Below are positions 22,364-33,817 of a stretch of 64,000 nt of DNA, one piece after another. This stretch comes from Chalara sp. BL73. Its lineage: Eukaryota; Ascomycota; Leotiomycetes; Helotiales. The DNA lies in the NCBI GenBank assembly GCA_918026815.1, contig CAKJVC010000068.1, positions 124,001 through 188,000 of the forward strand. The letters are read 5' to 3'. The translations under genes and the position numbers were made by a program. Position 1 is the first letter of the stretch. Each line of letters opens with the position of its first letter. The notes below the pieces were generated by a model. That model made no database searches, was not told the origin of the DNA, and saw nothing but the letters and a program-made list of their open reading frames with translations.

Positions 22364-23332
22364 ATGTCGTTCAACAAAAGTAATACTCCAGCTATGCTTC
22401 GACCCAAATTTACGTTCACTCTGAACTTTTCCTTTCACAGCTGCCAATCATGTCTTCTGTATCACCTTTACTCTATATGGCTGTTCACATTTAGTGACAT
22501 AAAAACCATTATAGCTCCCAGCCTCCTGTTTGCTCTTTCCACTTCATTGACACTGCCGGCTTTTGGCATGTCTCCAGCGCTGCAGCTCAAATATACTCTC
22601 CAACGAACACCGCCGACACTTCTTTGGCTGTGGATCAATCTCCTTCCATTCACAATTGGCAATCAACGGAAGCCAGAAGCCATAAAAGAGGATTCACTGA
22701 ATAAACCATGGCGGACTCTACCTACAAACCGAATGACTCCATCTCAAGCGCGAAATCTCATGTTATGCCTATATCCGTTGGCAATAACTATTAGCTCCAT
22801 ACTAGGTGGCTCGATAGAATGTTTATCATTGATTGCCTTGGGATTATGGTATAATGAGCTGCATGGCGCTGACAAGAGCTGTGCGATACGGAACTTCATC
22901 AACGCCTGCGGTTTCAATCGATTCGCCTGTGGGGCTCTTAAAGTGATGCTTGGTAGAAATCAGTATACCTTAACACCAGCGCTAAAGTTCTGGCTAACCG
23001 TGCTGGCTGCTGTTGTGTTTACTAGTGTGCAAACACAGGACATGTATGATCAGAAGGGGGATTGCTTACGAGGCCGTTCCACTGTGCCTCTTGTCTATGG
23101 AGATGAACTTGCTCGCTGGTCGATTGCTATTCCAGTTGTTCTTTGGGCCTTCTTCTGCCCCTGGTATCTCAAAAGTTCTTCAAGTGGCTTTGCGCTTTCA
23201 GTCGGACTAGGAATGTTAGTTGCTGGAAGGAGTCTGCTTACAAGAAGCGTACCCGCAGATAGAACAACTTTCCGGCTATGGAATCTCTGGCTGGCAACAC
23301 TTTATGCCTTGCCTCTCTACACATTTACATGA
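22364..23332 (+). CDS. UbiA-superfamily prenyltransferase or terpene cyclase
   Basis: An intronless gene of 322 aa with about eight hydrophobic segments. UbiA enzymes bind a prenyl diphosphate through two Asp-rich motifs in the membrane. Here the first motif lies in GNQRKPEAIKEDSLNKPW (about 99-116) and the second in QDMYDQKGD (about 225-233). The NQxxPEAIxED..NKPWR form resembles the fungal group containing the fumagillin beta-trans-bergamotene synthase (Fma-TC type) and related fungal UbiA enzymes rather than COQ2 (NDxxDxxxD). It could therefore cyclise a sesquiterpene diphosphate or prenylate an aromatic ring. The first motif lacks some of the usual Asp residues, as seen in that fungal group. 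Its place between P450, BBE and GMC genes makes it the probable scaffold-forming enzyme of the cluster. Confidence 0.87.
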   Translation: MSFNKSNTPAMLRPKFTFTLNFSFHSCQSCLLYHLYSIWLFTFSDIKTIIAPSLLFALSTSLTLPAFGMSPALQLKYTLQRTPPTLLWLWINLLPFTIGNQRKPEAIKEDSLNKPWRTLPTNRMTPSQARNLMLCLYPLAITISSILGGSIECLSLIALGLWYNELHGADKSCAIRNFINACGFNRFACGALKVMLGRNQYTLTPALKFWLTVLAAVVFTSVQTQDMYDQKGDCLRGRSTVPLVYGDELARWSIAIPVVLWAFFCPWYLKSSSSGFALSVGLGMLVAGRSLLTRSVPADRTTFRLWNLWLATLYALPLYTFT

Positions 23333-23594
23333 GATTTGGACCTGATATGGTAATGATACCAATGGATTCAATTCAAAGAGGAACGGAATTCACTTATTTT
23401 ATAACTCTAGCAATCTAGTGCTTTTCCTACATTCCAGTTTGTTTAGATAAAATGAATCTCATCTCAAATATCAACTTGTTGATGTATTCTACCTTCCAGG
23501 CGCTTGGAAAGTGCATGCAGCCCACAGCTTAGATTTACCACCAAATATCATAACTTTGGTTAGAGATCAGCAATACGAGAAATATGATCGTCCT

Positions 23595-25538
23595 TCACTC
23601 AGATTTACAAAGCCGGCCATCTAACTGAGGTACCCAATACTCACTGCCAACGGCAGTTACGGCGTAGAACATATGGAAAGGATCATATTGATCCTTAATC
23701 ATAGCCAATTTGTTGTAATTGGCACCATAGAACACAGACTGGAAATCAGGTTGACGAAAGTCGCCTTCGTTCAAATATGCTCCCCCCCCAGGGGTCAGCC
23801 GAGCCAACTGAGGCACAAGAACATTGGTGATTTTATTTTGCTCAGCAATCATGTCGGAGAGTGAAGCTGTGTAGTCATACGCCCTGTTCAGTCAATTAGC
23901 CCTAATTGAATTCAGATTTCAGATTAGAGGGGTGGGGAAACAAGAGTAGAGGCAATCCTACGTCTGTATCACAGTCTCAATTAGTACATCACGCCAATGA
24001 GGGTGTACTGCATTCCAGACGTCGCCTACAACTGCTTTTGATACATTTAAGCCAATACCTGCAATTACCCCCCGATTCTCGTTTATGTAACGGTATGCTG
24101 CAGTTAGATTCCCATTGTTCTCCAGAACGAGAGAACGCGGGATGAAACGGTTACCGTATTGGCCTATGCCAACTGGCCCAGGATCCGACATGGCTTTGAA
24201 CTGCTGGAGATAGCCAATGAATTCCCGAACACTAAAATCTTAGTAGAGGTCAGTGTTAGGGATGAAATGTGCAAACCGAGGCTCCCCCCCCCCCCCCACT
24301 CCGCCGGGACCCAAAAAAAGGTACATACTATATTCAATCCCTAGCCTATCAAGCTTACTTGTCAAGGGAGAAAGCAGCTCAATCACCTGCTCTGCTGTTA
24401 GATCTGGCGCTGTTAGTGGCGCTAATTTGAATGAGCTGTTGGTGAAGAACCAAACAGCCATGCACCCTGCATCCACGATGCGTGGCAGGGATTTATGAAA
24501 GATTCCTATTGAGTCATAAAACTGGTCCTGGGTAATGTTAGTGTTGGTGAAGGAGAGACTTGCACCAGAGATAGGTATATCCGGATAGGCTCTGCTGGTC
24601 ATGGAGGTAACAACCGCGTATGTGCCACCGCCTCCTCCAGAAAGAGCCCAGTAAAGGTTGGTGTTCTCTGAGCGACTCGCTCGTAGGATACGCCCTCTTC
24701 CATCAACAACTTCCCATTCCAAAACCTGATCGGCAGCAAGTCCATATTTAGATGCTAACGCCGAATGCCCTCCACCCTGCGTGTAACCACCGGCATATCC
24801 AACTGTACCGCATTCTCCACCAACTACTGCAAGGCCGTTGGAGCTCGCTGCTTCATAAGCCTCAATGACCTGGACACCGGCAGCTGCACGAATCGCTTTT
24901 CCTGTATACTCTTTAGATTGGTAATCGATAAAGCTGATATCCTTCATAAAATGTGTCCATATTGCAATTGCTCCAGCCCCAGTAGACTTGCCGCTATAAT
25001 CATGACCCGTATTTCTAATAACTATCCGAATGTTGAAGAATGTAGCAAACCAGATTGTTTTAGCAATGTCAATCGGTTCACTAACGTTCACCGAGTAACT
25101 TACGTAAGATCCAACAATGCAGGTGGTAGATCTTGGGAGAAAAGGGTTGCAACTGTTGTTGGTGAAGAATGGTGCCATGATAGACGAGGAAGATGAGTAG
25201 TGCAACTCTGGCGTGAACCATGAAGCCTGTATCTGTGTGCATTGTTCTTTGTTGTACATTGCGAATGCATCGTCGTGACAGGGTGCACCAACAGGTTGGG
25301 TTGCGACTAGTCTACCACCAATGGTTTTGTTGAAGTCCCCCCAAGTCTGTAATTCCGGCCAGCATGCATCATTGGGAAAGCATCTGCATTTTCCCTTTGA
25401 CTGGGTGGTGCTGGGCCGTGACCATGGTGCCGAATGCAACCCTGGTTGGACTTTATGCGTGTCGGCCATAGAGGTGACGATGCAAAGTAACAGAGAGAGC
25501 CCAAGGCTAAGGTGACGAGAGAGAGCCGCAATAGCCAT
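23595..25538 (-). CDS. Secreted BBE-type FAD-linked oxidase (bicovalent flavin)
   Basis: Exons 24329-25538, 23962-24238 and 23595-23883 give 591 aa. Enzymes of the berberine-bridge family oxidise alcohols, amines or sugars, or catalyse oxidative cyclisation, using O2. A signal peptide is likely at 1-25 (LGLSLLLCIVTSMA). The FAD-binding region has NTGHDYSG with His about 179 and GGECGTVGYAGG with Cys about 243, the two sites of bicovalent flavin attachment. The C-terminal BBE domain ends YWVPQLDGRLC after KDQYDP. Several NxS/T sites suggest glycosylation in the secretory route. Intron 1 (24239-24328) starts GTATGT, has a CTAAC branch site and holds a run of 14 C on the + strand. Reading through it instead gives a truncated protein. 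It converges with the UbiA gene (262 bp between stops). Confidence 0.93.
24284..24297. repeat. Homopolymer tract of 14 cytosines inside intron 1 of the BBE gene
   Basis: It lies between the donor and the branch site, so on the coding strand it is a G-run. Length variation would be harmless to the protein but may affect splicing, and sequencing error is likely here. Confidence 0.9.
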
Positions 25539-26237
25539 GATTCAACTTCGCAAAGATTTTTCTACAGTACTGGGTAAAAGTTGTATGAAAATGTGTTTGG
25601 GCCCGAGTTTTATTTGTGTTGGTGCGAATTGTAAAAAGCTCAACATGGAACAAAGGACTCAAGTTCTGTATTTATATTTCTCGCAAGAGCAAACAAACAA
25701 AGTAAAAACATATACAGAGTTTAAACTGGGAATTCCTATTGCATGCATACAGTTATACCTGCCTAGTCAATAGCATAGGTTTACCAGGTATTGGATATGC
25801 TAGTAAAACAACATCGCAATTCTGAGCAACGGTTGCCGCTCCTGCAAGGCACGCATACGGCTTCTCGGATGAACCAAACCACCGGGTCACTACTGCGACA
25901 TCGTATTAGTACCCTGTCGCTAATTTCAGCCCGGATAAAGTCTGCGTCAAAGACCCACAACTGCACCGGGTAAACGCCAGCATAGCTTTGGTTTGCTTGC
26001 CCGAATGGGCAACCGGTGACTGACTTCCAACATATCCTGCATGTTTCTACAAGATTTGAAATTAGAATTGACACGCAATTGCCGAACTCACACATCACTT
26101 GCCGTCTCCATTAGAGTTTCTATCCCGAGAACCGCCTCCTACACTTGGATCATTTTGATCTTGACGCCAGAAACGCCTGCTGTCATTTATAAACTTATTC
26201 AATCTTCTAGCAATCCAATCCAATTTATTATATTACT
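25539..26237. promoter_or_regulatory. Divergent promoter region between BBE oxidase and GMC oxidoreductase 1
   Basis: A 699-bp gap separates the two start codons. TATAAA words lie on the minus strand at about 25671-25676 (upstream of the BBE gene) and on the plus strand at about 26188-26193 (45 bp before the GMC start). No other conserved motif was identified by eye. Confidence 0.5.
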
Positions 26238-28215
26238 ATGAGTTTCTTGGACGAAATCACCACTGCTGACTATATCGTCATTGGCGGCGGGACAGCTGGT
26301 CTTGTTGTTGCAAACCGTCTAACCGAGGACCCAAATATTAATGTGATTGTTCTTGAGGCAGGCCCGAACCGCCTAGAGGATCCCCGCGTCAATGTACCAG
26401 GCTTTTGGACATCACTTTTGGGCTCTGAGGTCGACTGGAAGTTTGAGTCAATTCCTCAGGTGAGTCATTGAATCAGCCATTAGTTCAAGTTATCAAAATT
26501 CAGATGGTTAATTCTTCCTGCGTTACATCATAGGCGGGTCTAGGCGGTCGATCGACAAAAGAAACTCAAGGAAAACTTCTTGGGGGATCATCTGCTCTTA
26601 ATGGGCAAGCATTCATTGCTCCATCCCGGGCCGACATAGATGCTTGGGCTAAGTTGGGAAGCGCTGGCTGGGACTGGGCTGGGCTCACCCCATATTACAA
26701 GAAATGCTATACGCTAGCGCTTCCTTCTAACGAAGAGACCGCGGAGCACTTAGGTATCAACTGGATCGACGATGAATATCGTGGCTCCTCTGGGCCTATA
26801 AAAGTATCATTCCCTGGCGTTATTGAGAACCCACTGTGTAAGGCATGGATTAACGCTTTTCGTGGATTGGACAGATTGACTACTGGAGGTACGCATCATT
26901 TCCACGATTTTTTTGCCCATTCCGCTTGAAATACGCATTTTATGCTTACATTTTCCTAGATCCTTTCTCAGGAAAGTCAATCGGTGGATACAGCAATGCC
27001 GCAACCGTTGACGCGGGTAACAAGACCAGAAGCTATTCTGGCTCTGCCTATGGCGGCCCCGCAATTTTGAGGCCAAATTTTCACCTTATCACTGAAGCTA
27101 CGGTTCACAAGGTTTTGTTCGATTCTGGCGCATCCAAAATTAGAGCAATTGGAGCGTTGGCATACGTGCAGGGTCATATGAAGGCTTTCCATGCTACTAA
27201 GGAAGTAATACTCGCAGCCGGCGTGTTCAATACTCCCAAGCTACTTGAGCTTTCGGGGATTGGTAATGAGAACCTTCTCAAAAAGCACGGAATACCAGTG
27301 TTGGTAAATAATCCATCAGTTGGGGAAAATCTCCAAGACCATGTAATGACTGGTGTCAGTTTTGAAGTAGTGGACGGAATCGCCACAGCTGACCCTCTAA
27401 TGAGGCAAGAACCGGAAGCACTGCAGCAAGCTCAAAGGCTGTACTTCGAGCCGAGTGAAGGCCTTGGCCCGTCCGGTCCTTTAACGATCGGCGGAATGCA
27501 ATCCCATGCTTTCATGCCAGTCCTTGAGTTCTCCACTGTGGAAGGACAAATCCTGCAGACACAGCTACTCGATAAATTTCCTCCGAAACCAGAGGATAGA
27601 GAATACTATAGCGCTATTCGGTCAATCATAGAAAGCCAAGACGAGTGCTCTGCGGCATGGTTCATGTTTCTTGCCCAAACGAATCTACACGAAGAAGGAA
27701 AAAGTTTTGTTGGGACAAATCTTCTTCCCGGAAACTTCGCTAGCTTAGGCTGTGCTCAGTCTCACCCATTTTCGCGTGGATCTTCCCATATATCCTCTAG
27801 TGTCGTTAGCGATAGTCCTCTCATCGATCCTAATTACTTCTCGCACCCGGCTGATCTTGAGATTTTGGCACGTCATGTCCAGTCCCTAGAAACTCTCCGT
27901 CAAACCAAGGAGCTTGCCTCTTATTTCAAGCCTGATGGGCGACGCAATCATCCTGACGCGCTGAAAATTGCGGATCTTGAAAGTGCTAAAAAGTATGTCC
28001 TTGACACTGCTCTTACAGCATATCACAGCTGTGGTACCACTGCGATGCTGCCACTTGAAAAGGGAGGTGTCGTGGATGAGAATCTGGTTGTATATGGTAC
28101 GAACGGCTTGCGCATTGTTGATGCAAGTATATTTCCGCTTATACCCCGAGGAAACATCATATCAACAGTTTACGCTGTGGCAGAAAAGGCTGCGGATATC
28201 ATTAAAGGGCATTGA
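26238..28215 (+). CDS. GMC oxidoreductase 1 (no signal peptide)
   Basis: Exons 26238-26459, 26534-26888 and 26960-28215 give 610 aa with closed phases. GMC flavoenzymes oxidise alcohols to aldehydes or acids with FAD. The dinucleotide-binding motif is VIGGGTAGLV (14-23), followed by the acidic VLEAGP. GGSSALNGQ is the first GMC signature. GVFNTPKLLELSGIG and VGENLQDH form the second signature region. The active-site pair is HSCGT (His about 548) and PRGNIIS (Asn about 591). There is no signal peptide, so the enzyme is expected in the cytosol, unlike its neighbours. The substrate is unknown; choline, aryl-alcohol and glucose oxidases all share this fold. It is divergent from the BBE gene and convergent with the second GMC gene. 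Confidence 0.93.
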
Positions 28216-28727
28216 TACTTTTTGGGAAAGCGATAAGGTTGATCCAAAGATGTTCATGGCATATGTTTTTGAAGGATTCTGTTGCTATTGAAGGCCTAAG
28301 TGCTCGCGTTTTACAAGATGACCCTCGCTTTGCTTATACAATTTATTATTTATTATGAAATTATTAAAAAAAGTGACACATTCCTTTCTTTGCTCTTATC
28401 AGCGGTGTCACGCAGCCGGCTGAATTTTCAAGTTACTAATTATTTAAATAATATTGTGTGTAGCACCAGATGTACGGATGTAAAGCTTACAATCACGACC
28501 ACTGATTGAATAGTAAACGTACTGGCAATAATAGCGGACCCTTTCCATAACCCGAACAGTCCATGATATTAATCAAAGTTCGCACCAGCATCTTCAAACT
28601 ATAGCTTATCAATTAACTTGATCCGTGAGACTAATATACAACAAGATGAAATGCTAGCCTCAAATTAAAATGGCGTCAAAGTCCACTGAAGCGTGAAAAA
28701 ACCGTAAGTTTCTTTCCTGGCACTATC
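28216..28727. other. Convergent 3' spacer between the two GMC genes
   Basis: AT-rich 3' flanks of both genes. No coding frame or repeat is supported. Confidence 0.5.
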
Positions 28728-30882
28728 CTAGAATTCGTTGAGAATAGCGTGTGCAATCTTTTCGGCAAGAGCATCTGTAAAGATTCAAAGGTGAAAGTCA
28801 ACAATACTGAACTGCATTATCAGTAAGAAGATTATGATCACTTACAAACTGTTGCTTGTGGATGACCAGGAATCTGGAAAGGAAAAGCAGAGGAGTCAAC
28901 GACCCTCAATCCTGTCACCCCGAAGACCTTGGCTTTGGAATCTACAACCGCCATCTTATCAGAGCCCTTACCCATCTTACAGGTGCTGCTTGCGTGCCAG
29001 ATAGGGCTTGCAGTCTTCATGATGTGGGCAAGAATTTCAGCATCACTCTGGACAGCTGATCCAGGGTAGGCTTCCGGACCTGTAAGAATCTTTCCCAATG
29101 ACTTTGTACGGAATATCTGGCGGGCACGCTTGAAGGCTGCAACAGCAATTTCTTGGTCACGTACATCGGATAAAAGGTTGGAATAGATAATCGGATTGTC
29201 ATCCGTGTCAGTGCTGTTGATAGTAATGTTACCACGACTAAATGTCGCCACAAGAGTAGGTAATATGGAGACGTATTGTCTGCCATCTGTGGGTGCACCG
29301 GTTAGCAAATCGTATCCGGTGCCGTAATAGGCATCAGCGAACGTGTGCTGCAGAACTGGCCAGTCCTTAGGAAAATGAGTTGCCAGGTCGTTCTGTGTCG
29401 ATTTGCTAAGTGTCTCCAGGAGGTCCATCGGGAGGTTCTCCCAAGCTAAAAAATCAGAGCCAGGATTTGTGAGGAATCCGGTTTTAAAGTTGCGGTAAGC
29501 ATGAATTTGTTGTGCCAGAAATTGCGGCGAAGCAACTGAACTATGCGTAGTGATGCTTACTGGGTAAGATGGTCCAAAATACGGCTGATCCTATATTCTA
29601 ACCATAAGAATTGGATTTGAAATGATTAAAGCATTCGGGATACAAAAGGTAAAAAGGTAAATTGAAAAACGAAGCAAGTACTAACCCATAAGTTCTGGCC
29701 GACCCCTGGCAAATTTGATAGGATGGGAATTCCCAATCTCTTCAATATTGCTTGAGGGCCGACTCCGGAGACCATAAGCAGCTGGGGGGAGCGGTGAGCT
29801 CCTGCACAGACTATGACTTCTTTATTGGCTAGTATACTGAATTGTGTGCCGGCTGTATTAGCGAGGACTCCTACAGCACGTTTCTTCTGGTCAAATAATA
29901 TCTTTTTCGCCAGTGTTGATTTGTACACCTGCAGCTGAGAATTAGACGCCATAGCCCACCTGAGATATGATGTCTCTGACGAGCTTCTTGTTTGACTTGG
30001 GCCATCAATTGTCTGGGAGGCGTACTGATATCCATACAAGCTACCACTGACGAAATCGGGGAGCTCTTTCAATCCAAGCTCGGCAAGAGCCAATTTTACC
30101 CACGATCCGAACGTATTCGCCCAATTACTAAATGAAACCTTTACCGGTCCCATTTTACCATAGATATTGGGATCCGGGAAGATAGAGGCATTGCCTGCTC
30201 GTAGAATTGTATTTGGAATGTCAAGACTGACACTTTTTTGAAAGAAGGGGAGAAAGTTGGGAAATGAATAGCTGTCATCCCCAACTTCGCTAGCCCATTT
30301 TTGATACGATCCCTTGCTTCCCCTATTTGTTTACCATGTTAGAAAAAGTAAGTTTTCGAAATTATAGTTACCATACCTATCATATATCATGTAGTTCCGC
30401 GCGCTGCCTCCTCCCAAAGTCTTCCCCGAGTTATAAAGAATGCTGCGTCCTCCAAGCCCCTACGAGTCTCAATTAGTGAGAGAAAAGGTAATTGATATAG
30501 AAACCAGGTTGCTTACAGGGTTTATTTCTGTCTGATACTGCCAGTCAACCTGTGGATTTTTAAATAATGGTGCTGTCCCTATGAAGTATGCTGAAGTGCC
30601 TGGAATCGACGATAAATTGCCGTTATCGAACTCGTAGAATCCGCCGGCTTCTATTACTGCGACAGTCCCTGCCCCCCCATTAGCAAGCCGTGCTGCTACT
30701 GCCAGCCCAGCTGTTCCACCACCAACAACAACATAGTCATAGGTAGTATTGCCTAAAGGGGGGGAGCCAAAGTGATCGCCGAGTGTGTGAAAGCCTTTCA
30801 TATGCTCCGAAATTGTACCTGATGCAAGTGAAAGGCAAGCCATAAGAGCAAAAGCTACAGAGAAGTACGTTCTGCTGTACAT
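28728..30882 (-). CDS. GMC oxidoreductase 2 (secreted)
   Basis: Exons 30517-30882, 30377-30459, 29686-30322, 28846-29590 and 28728-28774 give 625 aa with all phases closing. A signal peptide is likely (YFSVAFALMACLSLASG). The FAD motif is VVVGGGTAGLAVAARLA, and the GMC signature is GKTLGGGSARNYMIYDRGSK. GAHRSPQLLMVSGVGP and LPGVGQNLWDQPY follow. The catalytic pair is WHASSTCKMG (His about 561) and PGHPQATVYALAEK (His about 605), so both positions are His, unlike the His/Asn of GMC 1. The two genes are thus different subfamilies, not a recent duplication. The start at 30882 places the signal peptide at the N-terminus; an in-frame ATG at 30960 is less likely. It probably acts in the secretory route or outside the cell. 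Confidence 0.92.
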
Positions 30883-31909
30883 CGTTTCAGACAATTGGAT
30901 CCAAGATTTGACCCAAAATTTGAGACTCCCAAAATAAGGTTTCTGTTTAAGAGAGATCAATGGAGGCCTGGCTTATATCAGTATATGAGGAATGACCGTC
31001 CGCCTTCCTGCCTCACTGGCAGAGAAGAGCGTGGCGGGCATAGTCCTCGAAGGGGGTGCCGAGCCGTGGGTACATTGATGGCAGGGGTTGGTAGTAAGCT
31101 TTGATGGAACACAACTAGTCTACGCCGTTGGTTCCAACACCGAGCACACCGCTTTAGGGCGGTTGCTTTTCTCTGTTAAGCTCTATTTTAAGGACTAATA
31201 TGGTCGTGCGTTAAAAAATAGGGTTTCTCCGTTACCTATCCTAGCTCATGCAAATTGTTAAATTACCAGCAATTGGCCAATCATACCAACAATGCCTAGC
31301 TTATGTAATGATAAAATACCACTTGCGATTTTTACCTGCTGTTGCAAGTTATCACTGCCATTCATCATAGAACTGCAGTGTAGGCTGTTCCTATAGCTTG
31401 AGTTCCGGTGTTGACTACTCATCCTCACCTGAGAGAGAAGTCATATATCATGTTTAGGAGATTCGTACATTCTTCAAAAGAGAGCGATGGAATTGTCTCG
31501 GAGTTCGCTCGTTCACTCACTAAAATTGTTCTTAACCGAGGTACGATTGTCATTACAGTATTGTGGCAATTTCAAAGCTTAACTATAAGCCACTGTCTCA
31601 AGAACGATAAAAACGTCACATTATTATAATCTAAAACACACGAACTCCATGCCCCAGACACATATCACAATAGCCCTACATCTATTTCAAGCAACCAACT
31701 CTCTACGATAAATATTCTTTAATTCCAGCCCTCAATTTGAAAGTTTGCTGCCCCCACTGCCTTGGGGCTTGCTTTCAGGTAGACGTACCATGTTTTGTTG
31801 CCATGTAGTAGACAGGCAATATTCGGCATGTTTTATTATACTTATTCAAGTCTAAAAGTTATCGATCACTAAAAAGGCGCCACATCCTGGAGGTTCCTCG
31901 AGCAGCCTC
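30883..31909. other. Spacer marking the edge of the cluster
   Basis: It contains the promoter of GMC 2 and the 3' flank of the next gene. No coding frame is supported. It separates accessory genes from the conserved block that begins at 31910. Confidence 0.45.
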
Positions 31910-33817
31910 TCATCTTTCAATATAGAAGCTATTCATCACCACGAACTTATCCTTTATTTTATCGGCCGGCATCCTCACCCCAATCTTATGTAGTGGCACA
32001 TGATCCAACTTTTGCTGGAGCTTGAGTCTCACATCAGTATACTCCTCCCTGAACCTATCAAATCCATGGACTTTAGGCTTCTCCTCCTTAGTAGCCCTCT
32101 CCGTTGATATCAGATCCGGTCCCCAGGAAGGATCTTCCAGAATCTCTTGCGTCAACTTAATGTCATTCATCTCATTCGTAATTGCAGTTTCGAATGCAAG
32201 CTCCTCTCCTGCTTTCAGGTCTGCTGCTAGCATTCGCTCCAACTCCTGATCCCAAGGACGAAGACATCCAAGAACTTCAATATCAAGGATTGTGTCGGGA
32301 TCTAGTTTCTCTTCGGCTTCATCCAAGATCTGGATGCGCACGTGCTTCCTGTTAGCTCGCAACATTGTTACATTATCTAGTTTGTTGATATCGACGGGCA
32401 TTACGATAATGACAGCCTGAAACCAATGGTGGTTCATCTTTCTCTTTCCGTTTCTGTCAAGCTTCTCAGCAAGACCTGTACACCATCCGAAATAGTATCC
32501 ACACAGTCTATACGTCGCAAGTTCAGGAACATCCGTTAGCTGTATCACGGACACGATATGTGCCACTTCGAGGTTATCCTTATAATCACACCTCCCCTGG
32601 AATCGAATTGGATATGGATGTTTTGGTCTATTCTCATAGCCATCCTCGATATTGAAGGCTGGCGTAAATGGCCCTTCTCGCTCTTCATTATATCTGCTGT
32701 TGAAAGCCTCAATTTGAGCCCCTACTTTATCTGCCGCTCCTGTAGCTCCATACACCAGCTGTCCGACAAGCCTCGCCTCCGTCACATGAGAAGCGACGTT
32801 GGACGGCATACGAGATTTGGTTTTGTTTTTCGCCGCAGTTTTAACGGGCAGAAGCGCAGTCCCAACAGCCGTTCGTGCCTGGATGCTCAGAGCCATAGCG
32901 CCGACTTCGAATGGCAAGGTTGCCCAATGTGCGCCACTGACACCACCCATATTCGGTGAGATAGATAGAATCCGGAAGGATGGGCTAATGCATAACGAGT
33001 CAGCGTCTTCGCCTGCTGATAGAACCAATTGAAAATAACCATCTCCTGCTTCAGCCGGGATACGAGCTGCAACTGTTTCGCGTAGAATATGGGTAGAGCA
33101 ACGTCCTCTTCTTGTTCGTTGCTGAAACTCGGTAATATCGCGCTGCCATGCACGTTCATCACTTGGATCAATCCGCTCTGCCTTAACCGCTTCGGCAGGT
33201 GTAACATTCAGGAGTTTGTTGGTCTGCTGGCGAAATGTGGCACGATTTTTGGCGGTGGTGGACCAATTCTTAGGTTTTAACCAATAAGTCCTGTTGGTAG
33301 GTAATGGGTTATCCGTAAAGACAGAGACAGCTACTGAAGTTGTCGCACCTTGGTAAAATACGAGGCCATGCGAATGACGTAGTATGGTGTAATTATCTGT
33401 ACTTTCAGAAGGATGATGAATGATACCACCGGCGAAATATCTTGCCTTACGTAAACTGGCTGTGATTGGTGATGTGATCGAAGGATGAGACTTTGATGGC
33501 GTATGTGCTAATTTCGTTGAATTAATCCTAGAGCTGTTTCTAGAAGAATTTTTAGATGTATATTCATCGCTATGAGTGGGCGGGTATCCGGAATGCCTAT
33601 GGTGTTGGTCGCGCGATTGCTTTGGCAGTGGTATATCAGTCACCACGGTTAAGGATGGAGGCACAGCATGATATGATCCCGTGTTCGAGCTACGGCGACC
33701 TTCCTCGATCGAAAGGTCCTCAAGTTGGCGTTGCAAGTTATCGAACTGTGATGAATAAGCAATCTTCATAGATATATACCCTTTTTTATAGAGTACCTGA
33801 GATTCCCCATAATCCAA
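31910..33817 (-). CDS. Conserved fungal protein of unknown function
   Basis: An intronless frame of 635 codons. The first 120 residues are low-complexity and rich in Ser, His and Pro, probably disordered. From about residue 125 the sequence is dense and globular: SLRKARYFAGG, GLVFYQGATTSVAVSVF, and CISPSFRILSISPNMGG, with an alternating beta-strand pattern like a C2 or immunoglobulin-type sandwich. The C-terminal 130 residues are acidic and helical with FDRFREEYTDVRLKLQQ. Some fungal annotations give proteins of this look the name 'LipA and NB-ARC domain protein', but I see neither a lipase nor an NB-ARC P-loop and do not endorse it. An internal ATG at 33769 (MKIAYSSQFDNLQRQL) is an equally plausible start because the amphipathic segment begins there. 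Confidence 0.75.
   Translation of the reverse strand: MDYGESQVLYKKGYISMKIAYSSQFDNLQRQLEDLSIEEGRRSSNTGSYHAVPPSLTVVTDIPLPKQSRDQHHRHSGYPPTHSDEYTSKNSSRNSSRINSTKLAHTPSKSHPSITSPITASLRKARYFAGGIIHHPSESTDNYTILRHSHGLVFYQGATTSVAVSVFTDNPLPTNRTYWLKPKNWSTTAKNRATFRQQTNKLLNVTPAEAVKAERIDPSDERAWQRDITEFQQRTRRGRCSTHILRETVAARIPAEAGDGYFQLVLSAGEDADSLCISPSFRILSISPNMGGVSGAHWATLPFEVGAMALSIQARTAVGTALLPVKTAAKNKTKSRMPSNVASHVTEARLVGQLVYGATGAADKVGAQIEAFNSRYNEEREGPFTPAFNIEDGYENRPKHPYPIRFQGRCDYKDNLEVAHIVSVIQLTDVPELATYRLCGYYFGWCTGLAEKLDRNGKRKMNHHWFQAVIIVMPVDINKLDNVTMLRANRKHVRIQILDEAEEKLDPDTILDIEVLGCLRPWDQELERMLAADLKAGEELAFETAITNEMNDIKLTQEILEDPSWGPDLISTERATKEEKPKVHGFDRFREEYTDVRLKLQQKLDHVPLHKIGVRMPADKIKDKFVVMNSFYIER

Noticed and set aside
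24239..24328. Reading the BBE gene as a shorter protein ending with a poly-Gly segment
   Set aside because: The segment lies between a canonical donor and a CTAAC/AAG acceptor, and splicing restores the conserved C-terminal BBE domain.
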